Assembly: GCF_000002985.6 (NCBI RefSeq) | Contig: NC_003283.11 | Span: 17,733,501-17,797,500, forward strand | Length of the DNA stretch: 64,000 bases | Direction of reading: 5' to 3' | Origin: Caenorhabditis elegans | Taxonomy: Eukaryota > Nematoda > Chromadorea > Rhabditida > Rhabditidae | Shown: one piece after another, positions 56,191-64,000 of the stretch | How positions within the stretch are numbered: the stretch's first letter is position 1 | How the letters are laid out: each line of letters begins with the position of its first letter | Position numbers and translations under genes: made by a program | The notes under the pieces: generated by a model | Database searches by the model: none | Seen by the model: the letters and a program-made list of their open reading frames with translations, nothing else | What the model was told of the DNA's origin: nothing

Positions 56191-56770
56191 GCTGTCACAT
56201 GATTATGAATCGAAGGTCGCTTGCTCACCAGTCACATCGCGACATAGGTCGGAGTGCGACCTGGATCCTCAGTGTGACCTGCGACTTGCGACCTACCTCT
56301 CTAGGTCGCAGTGCGCACTAGTACAACCGCTCGCCACCCCACCCCTAGTTTCTTCCTATCGGAAACGTCGGTACGAAGGTGATTCGCAGCTGGTCTGTCA
56401 CAAATTGGTACAAGGAAGTTATACATATGTTACGGGTATGTTATTCCAAAACCACAAGAAAACACGCGTGTATGACAAAATACAGCTGTGTAGGCAAAGC
56501 AGCTGAAACCTCTGAAGTCGGAAGTTTTTAGACCCTGAAACATTTATATTGGTATTACAAGGCTTTATAACATATGTATAGTAAGTCGACGCCGCGCTCC
56601 GCTGTGTGTGTGCAATAAAGTGCGAAAGCTAATTATTTGGAAGCGGCCGACATCATCGGGGTTCCGCAGCTCGGAGTGAAATGAGTAGCTTGGTGTGTGG
56701 TTACATGCGGCGGCCGCTGAGGCCTGCGCGGGTGGCCTTGCGGCGAACTCATGGGAGCACCTTGTTTTTG
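56191..56770. other. Unexplained GC-rich segment between srh fragment and srh3
   Basis: Much richer in GC than its surroundings, with many CG-containing words: repeated GGTCGC/GCGACC in both directions (56210-56310), then CGACGCCGCGCTCCGC and GCGGCGGCCGCTGAGGCC. The open frame across its first part has no family I recognise. It abuts the truncation point of the srh fragment, so it may be an inserted element. Confidence 0.5.
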
Positions 56771-56990
56771 AGGGTTACCTAATTTTAACAGTGTTTTATC
56801 AGGTTGTTGATCGCATTTCTTATTCGGTTCAATTTAACAAAAACATCTAATTATTAATTTTTCGTTCAGAACACCAAGTTTGTTGTTGGCTTTTGTCATG
56901 CTTTGGTTCTTCACACGGAAGTTCCATTCTCATTGACTATGTATCTTGAAAATAAAAGAAACGAAAAATACATGTTTCTCGCATTTCAAA

Positions 56991-58970
56991 ATGGTTTTGT
57001 CCTACATCACATCTCCATATTCTTATTCTCAAGTCCTATATATAATAGCTGAAATCACATTTCCAATTCACCTTCTCGGTGGCTACTGTATCCTATTCAA
57101 AACTCCGTTGGCTATGAAATCCGTTAAATGGAGCCTGTTCAATCTGCATTTTTGGGCATCTCTATTTGATTTACTGCTTAGTTTTTTTGAGCAACCATTT
57201 ATATGTATGCCTGTTCTAGCAGGATTTCCAATGGGTGTGATGAAATGGTTGAACGTGGAGACGGGGGTCATGGTGTATATTGGAATTACCGTTAATTACT
57301 GTAAGTGAACTCTAGCAATAGTTAAACCTTGCATTTGAATTCGAAAGGACAATATCGAAAAATTCTCATTGGAGCGCGCTTGCTTGGTGTCGATTTGCGG
57401 GCACCTTTATTGACTGCTATCTCGAAAACTAACCCCAAATTTGATTTTGCGATGCACATGAAAACTGACCGCAAGAAAGTTCTCTATCGTTTCTATTAAG
57501 AAAGTTTTGGGTTGAACATTTTCTAACCGGAAAAATTTGGGCTATTTCGGTAGAGCGCGTTTGCACTTATCTAGCTGCTGAACCACTGAGCGGGAGCTTC
57601 AATTACTAAATTTATTAAAGTCAAATATGAAATCAGGGAATTTTTTTGAATTTTCTCACATAGGTACTCGAAATCAGGAGAAAATTTAATGTCATTTAAA
57701 AATATTTCCCAGATTTCGGAACTCCGCTTTTAATTTTGCTCTAGCAATTCGCCGCAGCTTCTCCAGCCAGCAACTTTTAAAGGTGGAGTAGCGCCAGTGG
57801 GGAAATTGCTAAAAGCCACTCCTTTGGTCCCAAAATGACCAAATATTAGGATAAAGCTTTTCAAAAAAAATTTTGAAAATTTTTTATTTACTGTCAAAAA
57901 GTGGCGATTACTCAGTTTTTGCCTTTCATAATTTTGGAAGTCGACCAAAAAAAAATTTTTTCCGACATTTTTTATGTTTTAATTTTGTTTAAATGACTTG
58001 TATTAAAACATTGTAGGGGTCGAAAAATGCGACGTTTCTTTAAATTTCCTCAAAAGCTCGTATTTTTCAAAATTTTGGCAATTTGCCAAAACTTTGACCG
58101 GAAATTATGAAAAATATAAAAATTTTTGGAGTGTTTTATTATGATATTTGGTAGTTTTGGAACATTATAAGTGCATTTAGACAAAATCCCCACTGGCGCT
58201 ACTCCACAACCAAACCATTTAAACGGTTTTGAACCTTTTCAAAACAATGCGATGTATTGCCGAACCTTCAAATTGACATTGTGAACATTTCAGTAGTACC
58301 CGTCTCTACTGTTTCCATGTTTGAAAACCGCTTCTTCGTTCTATTCGCTGAAGACACTCACTGGCGATATATTCGTTATCTACTTCTGATCTTTAATTAT
58401 ACTATTGCAATATTCTCTGGAATGGTTACATGTTTAGAAATTCCTGATCAACAATACGCGAGAGCCATTGTATTTGCAAAAAACTCGGAAATCATACAAT
58501 TTGATCTACCAGAGTCGCCAATGTTCATTATATCAGTATACAATCCCTGGATAACATATCGACTGCTCATCTATCTTGCTCTATTTGTGGTTGAGCTATT
58601 TGTCTTTACAATTCTTATACGAATGAATATGAAGAAGGCAATGACCGGATTCCGATCTACAATATCCCAAAAAACCCTTAAAATGCACAAAAACTCCATA
58701 AAAGCTATGAATCTCCAGGTGGCAATCCCGATGCTTGTCATATGTGTTCCGTGTCTCTCCAGTATAATTGTCCCGGTGTTCTTATCCGATCATCAAGGCT
58801 TCATAAACTTCACCAATATCGTTGTGTCATCCCATGGTGCACTTTCTGCATTGCTTATGATCTACCTGCAAACCTCATATCGAGCAGAGGTCGTGAGAAT
58901 TGTAGGGTGTTGTCGGAAATTGAGGATCGGAGAAGGCGTTCAAGTTTTTCATATTTCGTCTACAAGCTAA
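56991..58970 (+). CDS. srh-class chemoreceptor 3
   Basis: Two exons, 56991-57300 and 58294-58970, give 328 residues. Marks of the class are FPIHLLGGYCILFKTP, MKSVKWSLFNLHFW, FEQPFICMP, SMFENRFFVLFAEDTHWRY and SSHGALSALLMIYLQ. Exon 1 is 310 nt as in srh1 and srh2, but the intron that follows LQ in srh1 and srh2 is absent: the frame reads straight through LQVAIPMLVI. Intron 1 (993 bp) contains a 425-bp inverted-repeat element. The start is the ATG giving MVLSYITSP. It looks intact. Confidence 0.9.
57783..58207. mobile_element. 425-bp element with 21-bp terminal inverted repeats
   Basis: Left end GTGGAGTAGCGCCAGTGGGGA and right end TCCCCACTGGCGCTACTCCAC (21 bp each; listed as ends, not joined) are perfect complements. 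No clear target duplication or open frame. MITE-like. A lone end of the same family lies at 60242-60262 in the srh4 intron. Confidence 0.85.
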
Positions 58971-59178
58971 CATGTCATGTGTGTTCCTTTCTGTTTGATT
59001 TTTTTGATGGTCTGTGCATTTTTCTTGTCGTAACACCATTGACAAATAAAATTATACTTCCACAGAGGTTCAACAGAGTACAAGAGTTACATGAGTTTAA
59101 TTAATTGATTCATGGTAAATGGAAATAAGAAGGAAAACATAACCGGTTGTGATATGTACGTATATGTATATGCACGCT
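58971..59178. other. Convergent 3' spacer between srh3 and srh4
   Basis: 208 bp between two stop codons on opposite strands. ACAAATAAAATTATA near 59041 offers a poly(A) signal for srh3. Confidence 0.5.
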
Positions 59179-60586
59179 CTACAAAGTCGCCACAACTCCA
59201 CCAACATTTTTCTCAATCTTTGCAGTTTTACAGCCAAATATTCTCAGAATCTCAACATGATATGCTTTCTGAAGATGCACCATGACCAATGTCGACAGGA
59301 CCCCATGCATTGATATAATAATAATGCAGATGAGGTTTGTGGTGCCCTGAAGGTCCGTCGAGAACATTGGAATGAAAACGTTTACCATAAATGGAATGCA
59401 AACGATGAACAGAGGGATGGCTACCTAGAAGGGTTCAGGTTAAAGTATTAAAAAACATTGAAAAGATGTACCTGGAAATTCAAGGATCTCACGAAGCTTT
59501 TGTGCATTCTGAAGGTGTTTTTGGAAACCATCGATTTTATTTCACTTATAGACTTGTTCATATTCCATCTGATAAGCACTACAAAAACCAGCAACTGAAT
59601 AAGAAACTTTGAAAAAAGCATCAAATGTCGAATCCTGATCCATGTTTTTTCAATTGCTACCACAAACATTGGGGATTCCGGAATATTATAAAGCATGAGG
59701 CCGGGATTTTGTTCAAACGTCACATTTCGTGCGTACTCCTGTTCAGGAGTACCGAGGTAGACAGGCAGTGGGATGAGTATTGCCAATAGGTAGTCAATTA
59801 ATCTGAACGGATGTCGAGCAAATCTCCAGAAGGTTTTATGGGCGAATAGGATGAAGAAGCGGTTCTCGAACATGCCAATGATAGAGACAGGCATCACTGA
59901 GTTGATAAGGTTAAGTGAGTAAGTAAGTAAGTAGTAACTCAATTTTCTCGACAAATCACTACTTCATTAAATCCTATACCTATCAAATTTTGACAGAACA
60001 TTTACCAAAGAAATATACTTGATAAGCTATCTTCAATTGTTCACTATTATAACTCCTACATTAATACAATCAATACAAGGTTTAGTAAAAGTTACATATA
60101 CCGATTGAAACGGATACTAACACTGTGTCTTTTAAATTACTTTAAAACAGTCCTACTCGGCATTCACCTGAGATTTTTCCAATTTTCAAAAAATCATAAA
60201 ATTTATAATTTTTTGTTGAATGAACGTGTTTAAAGGCAGTTTCCCCACTGGTGCTACTCCACCCTCAAAATTTACTTACAATAAGAAATCACTGAGCAAA
60301 CGTAACATAAAAGGTCAGTCTCCACTCCAATACGATGCAAAACTCCCATTGGGAACCCAGTAAACGGAGCACTGATGAATGGTTGGGCAAAGAAACTCAT
60401 GCTTAAATCCAAAAACGATGTCCACATGTGAACATTGAATAAACTCCATTTAACTGATTTCATGACCTCGGGAGTTTTGACAAGGATACAGTAACCACCA
60501 AATAGATGGATGGGAAATGAGAGTCCGGCGATGATGAATAGAATAGTAGAGTAGGTGTACGGAGAGCTGAGTGCTTCCAGGAGCAT
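59179..60586 (-). CDS. srh-class chemoreceptor 4
   Basis: Exons 60280-60586, 59472-59896 and 59179-59424, in phase, 325 residues. Contains FPIHLFGGYCILVKTP, MKSVKWSLFNVHMW, FAQPFISAPF, GMFENRFFILFAHKTFWRF and SMHGVLSTLVMVHLQ. The intron after NFQ matches the position of intron 2 in srh1 and srh2. The C-terminus has a short basic and glycine tail ending VVATL, shared with srh5. Intact by inspection. Intron 1 has a CACCTG E-box and a lone MITE end. Confidence 0.9.
60242..60262. repeat. Solo terminal repeat of the 425-bp MITE family
   Basis: TCCCCACTGGTGCTACTCCAC, one mismatch from the right end of the element at 57783-58207, only 17 bp from the srh4 exon 1 donor. No partner end is visible in the intron. 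Confidence 0.75.
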
Positions 60587-61408
60587 TTTAGCCGTTTGTT
60601 CTTATGTTACGTGTCAAAATTAAAAGGGAGACAATCAGCAAATTGTATTAAACAAGAAAATAATATGGGTGTTGTTTTGTCAGTGAAAAACATTGTCTAC
60701 TTCCTAGTCAAGGTTGTTTTACGGTTTAGAGATCAAAACTTTTTCTTATTCTTTTTTAAAAAACATGAAAAGTCTATTTCGCGTTTATACATAACACTAA
60801 TGATATCAATTCTACTAATCTTGTTTTGTTATCAAATGTTAGCTTGTAGTTTGTACTTTGTAGACTAATTTTTGATTTCTATAAACATTTAGGAAGGATA
60901 CCTAACACAAAATGCTCTTAAAATTCATTGGATTTATTTAACCTATAGCTTACCAGCCGTGGGCAGCACCAACGGCGCGGCCTCCAACTTTTTTGAAGGA
61001 CGTGAAAGACATAGGATATGCGGTGTCTGTCGCGGACCTCGATCGATGTCGGCTGCTCATTTCCATAAGGTCCGGGAAATTCCAGTTGTTCAGAGATCAA
61101 AGATCAAACTACATAGGGACAGACATTAGCACTTTATATGTAGTTAATGATATCACTATAAAGGTATTTTATTTGTGAAACCAATAACATAGAATTTGGC
61201 TGCTCTGAAGTTTGAAGTCCGACTTGCGTAACATTTGCCGTATACGAATTTCATGTGATCTCTGTCAGTAATATTAAGAGTAATGTCGAAATTACTGTAG
61301 GACTACTCCAGGTATACTATAACTTTACGCAAGTGGAAGTTACATGTTTATTCACTATAACAAGATTAAACAACAAAGAAAAAGTGCCACGTCCGATGCA
61401 CCATGTTA
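60587..61408. other. Spacer between srh4 and srh5
   Basis: Holds the srh4 promoter and srh5 3' flank. 60950-61120 is moderately GC-rich (CAGCACCAACGGCGCGGCC) with a 60-codon minus-strand frame I cannot place. Nothing else stands out. Confidence 0.45.
60628..60653. promoter_or_regulatory. Conserved proximal promoter block of srh4
   Basis: GAGACAATCAGCAAATTGTA followed by TTAAACA lies about 42-67 bp upstream of the srh4 ATG and is almost the same as the block upstream of srh5. Confidence 0.45.
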
Positions 61409-62255
61409 TCACAGCGTCGCCACCACTCCACCACCATTCTCCTCAATCTTTGTGGTTCGGCAGCCGAGTATTCTCAAAAACTCTTCACGGTATGCTTTCT
61501 GTAGATGCACCATGACCAATGTCGACAAGACCCCATGCATTGATACAATGATGCAGATGAGGTTTGTGGTGCCCTGGACATCCGCTGAGAACATTGGAAG
61601 AAACGCGTTGACTACGAATGGAATGCAGATAATAAACAGTGGGATGGCTATTGCGAGGATATAGTCAATGATTATAATCGGATGTCGAGCATACCTCCAG
61701 AATGTCTTGGATGCGAATAGGATGTAGAAGCGATTCTCGAACAAGCAAATAATAGACACAGGCATTACTGAAGTCATTATGTTTTCGGTAATAAAATGTT
61801 TGCATTTGGTCATGCGTTAACCAAGAACCTACTCAGACAACCCCATTTTTCATCTAATTAGAAATATGCATATCTAATTAGAAAATAAGTAATTAAGTAA
61901 GCGCTAAGCAATTCAACTTTCATAAACTTCATAGGTACTGTAACTTACGGTAAGCGATAACTGAGGCAATAAATACGTGAACTGCGGTATCCACTCCAAT
62001 ACAATGCAAAACTCCCATTGGGAACCCTACAAATGGAGCAGAAAGGAATGGCTGAGCAAAGAAACTCATGATTACATCCATTAGTGACGTCCAAATGTGA
62101 ACATTGAATAGACTCCATTTCACTGATTTCATGACTTCAGGAGTTTTAAATAGGATACAGTAACAGCCGAATAGATGGACGGGAAGTGATATTACAGCAA
62201 TTACAAATAGAACATTAGAGTAGATGTAAGGCGAGCTGAGTGCTGACAGGAGCAT
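61409..62255 (-). pseudogene. srh-class gene 5, internally deleted
   Basis: Exons 61949-62255 and 61409-61767 give an open frame of 221 residues, about 100 short of srh4. Exon 1 and the C-terminus (SMHGVLSTLVMVHLQKAY ... VVATL) are close to srh4. The middle jumps from RHPIIIIDYILAIAIP directly to LFIICIPFVVN. The extracellular loop and two predicted helices between are missing, along with the intron. The junction falls in sequence (GCCATCCCACTGTT) resembling both parental sites, so it looks like a microhomology deletion. The frame survives, but too few helices remain for a normal receptor. Confidence 0.75.
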
Positions 62256-62311
62256 TTTTGGCACTTGTTCCGAAAGCAATACGCTATATGTGTCAATATA
62301 AAAAAGAAAAA

Positions 62312-62338
62312 GAGACAATAAGCAAATTGTGTTAAACA
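62312..62338. promoter_or_regulatory. Conserved proximal promoter block of srh5
   Basis: GAGACAATAAGCAAATTGTG followed by TTAAACA, about 57-83 bp upstream of the ATG, matching the srh4 block. Confidence 0.45.
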
Positions 62339-62652
62339 TCAAGTCAATAACATGTGTCACATTTTGAAATTGGTTTAAACGTAATCCGTCTGGATAACTA
62401 ATCAAAAAATATAAAATATAAAAAAATTCCGTTTTTCAAAGACCATGCTTATCTATAAATAACCATTAAACATAAGTATTCTGTGATTTTAGGTTTTGTA
62501 CTGTGAATCTGTTCGACTGGCAGAAACACAACAAACAATTCATTAATTCTAATTATTGGTTTATTAAAAAAGGATATTACATCCGAACACAAAATTTTTT
62601 TTGGGAAATTGTTAATAGAGATTCGCAATGTACGTCCTTGAAAACTCTAGAA

Positions 62653-64000
62653 TCACGTGGACACAAATACGGCGGAAGATGATTCTGAAAGGTTTCGAAT
62701 CAGAAAAGACCCATTAAAATAGAAAACTTACTGGATTTCAGTTTACACACTTCGAGCATCTCTTTGTTTGAAATTAGGATTATTAAGCTGAAAACTATAG
62801 TTTAACGAATTTTTATAACTATGTATGAAAAGATCATAAATTTCATTGATTTTCATACTCCCACGCAAATAGGTTACCTTGTTTTGACTTTTTCGACCGG
62901 CAATTTGTCGATTTGCCGAATTTGTCGCCAAAATTTTTAGGCAAATCGGCAAATTGGCGGAAATGAAGATTTCTTTTTCGACAAATCGGTAAATGAAAAA
63001 TTTGAAATGTTGAAAATGAAGATTTCCGGCAAATAGGCAAATTGCTGGAATTGAAAATTTCCGGGAAATCGGCGAACTGCCGGAAATGAAATCTTGAAAA
63101 ATTTAAGCAAATCGGCAAACCGGCAAATTGCCGATTTGCCAAATTTGTCACCAAAAAATGTTTTTTTTCCGGCAAATCGGCAAGTTACCGGAAATAAAAA
63201 TTTCCGGCAAATCGGCAAATTGCCGAAAATGAAAATTTTAGGCAAATCGGCAAAATTTGTTTTTCTGGCAAATCGGCAATTTGTCAAAAATGTCAAAAGG
63301 GAACAGTTTTATGTGTTTACGTCTCATAAAAAATGTATCCAAAAACTTCCAGGAAACGGCAAACCGGCGATTCGCCGAAAATCAGAATTTCCGGCAAATT
63401 GGCAAATCAGCAATTTGCCGATTTGTCAAATTTGTCGCCAAAAAAACATTTCCGACGAAAATTGCACACTGTGATCTACACTCTCTTTATGCCAATCTTA
63501 CCCATCAACGGCATGCATGAAAGCCCAAAGTGATGCCAAAAGGAACAAGAGCACGGGATTAGAAAGCAGTGGGGCAACGAGATAATATGTGAATTGACCA
63601 GCAAACATACTAATTCCTTGAAGAAATGTTTGTTTAATAAATCCCAGTTCCCGTTGTTTCTGTCTCCTTGACATTTGGATGCCGGCTGCATTCATCAAAG
63701 ATCGACTGTTTTTTCCTGCTTTGAAAGCTGTGAGCAGGTTGACTACTATTGTCACAATTATCATTACAGTATTCAAAATGAAATCTGTATACCATGTCAG
63801 TTGACTGCATTTTTGAGTTGTCAGAAATCCAAATGTCCATGTGACGTCATCATATGTGAATAAGCAACCAATAATTTCATAAAATAAAACACAAAATATG
63901 ATTGAAACAATCCAAATCGCTTGAATCATTATAATTGTTCCAATTTTCGAAAATAGTTTTTCGTAGTAAAATGGGAAGAATACAGCACAAAATCGATTGA
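62653..64000 (-). CDS. srx-class chemoreceptor, 3' part (continues past the right edge)
   Basis: Exons 63502-64000 (open at the window edge), 62732-62787 and 62653-62684. Class marks are NRFCAVFFPFYYEKLFS at the edge, then IIGCLFTYDDVTWTF, CSQLTWYTDF, an RRQKQRELGFIKQ segment and LWAFMHAVDG before the donor. The short last two exons encode the C-terminal tail, ending VFVST. Srx proteins are putative chemosensory 7TM receptors. The N-terminal helices lie outside. The intron at 62788-63501 contains CGGCAAAT repeats. Confidence 0.85.
62890..63455. repeat. CGGCAAATCGGCAAATTGCC repeats in the srx intron
   Basis: Same family as in pgp intron 4: CCGGCAAATCGGCAAATTGCCG units with AATGAAAATTTCCGG spacers, interrupted by about 60 bp of other sequence near 63300. 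Confidence 0.9.

Noticed and set aside
55925-56506. A 193-codon chemoreceptor-like gene
   Set aside because: Only about 60 codons are srh-like, with a nine-codon gap. The rest reads into unrelated GC-rich DNA, so it is treated as a pseudogene fragment.
60918-61178. 60-codon frames on both strands in the srh4/srh5 spacer
   Set aside because: No recognisable family, splice signals or start context; too short to support.

Overview
This is eukaryotic DNA, almost certainly nematode and very probably Caenorhabditis elegans. Introns are short with TTTTCAG-type acceptors, start codons often sit just behind a free TTTCAG or TTCCAG (candidate trans-splice sites), base composition is AT-rich, and nematode-expanded families are present (srh, sre, srab/sra-like and srx chemoreceptors, a ZP-domain cuticlin, a P-glycoprotein). 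A 1294-residue P-glycoprotein lies near a 334-residue D-aspartate oxidase ending in SKL. That matches my recollection of pgp-9 and ddo-1 on chromosome V, but I could not search to confirm it. I built all gene models by hand from splice signals with codon phase checked across every junction; none has transcript support.

Layout. 0.2-6.4 kb (-): cuticlin-like ZP protein with a 2.5-kb minisatellite in intron 2. 6.4-10.1 kb: repeat-filled spacer. 10.2-13.6 kb (-): two-pore potassium channel. 14.6-15.7 kb (-): small tandem-C1-domain protein. 15.7-22.4 kb: divergent intergenic region full of tRNA-like repeats. 22.4-31.2 kb (+): P-glycoprotein, probably pgp-9. 31.3-31.7 kb (-): possible 52-residue gene. 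31.8-36.1 kb (+): two tandem srh receptors. 36.2-39.7 kb (-): sre receptor. 40.8-43.7 kb (-): D-aspartate oxidase, probably ddo-1. 44.4-46.0 kb (+): secreted VMO-I-like protein. 46.9-53.8 kb (-): srab/sra-like receptor. 56.0-62.3 kb: an srh fragment, one intact + strand srh, one intact - strand srh and one internally deleted - strand srh. 62.7 kb to the right edge (-): 3' part of an srx receptor.

The genes do not form one pathway. The right half is a chemoreceptor neighbourhood shaped by duplication, apparent gene conversion and deletion. The left half holds single genes for the extracellular matrix, membrane excitability, diacylglycerol-type signalling, xenobiotic efflux and peroxisomal D-amino-acid breakdown.

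The most distinctive content is repetitive. More than 40 modules carry a tRNA-like A box, B box and usually an oligo-T run. They fall into regional subfamilies with different attached sequence, which is SINE-like architecture. A second family is a hairpin element of about 200 bp built on GAGAGAGTGTGGGAGGGGAG and present about 14 times. In the second srh gene one such hairpin is split by two hAT-like elements that share 8-bp target duplications, and the neighbouring paralogue preserves the empty site.
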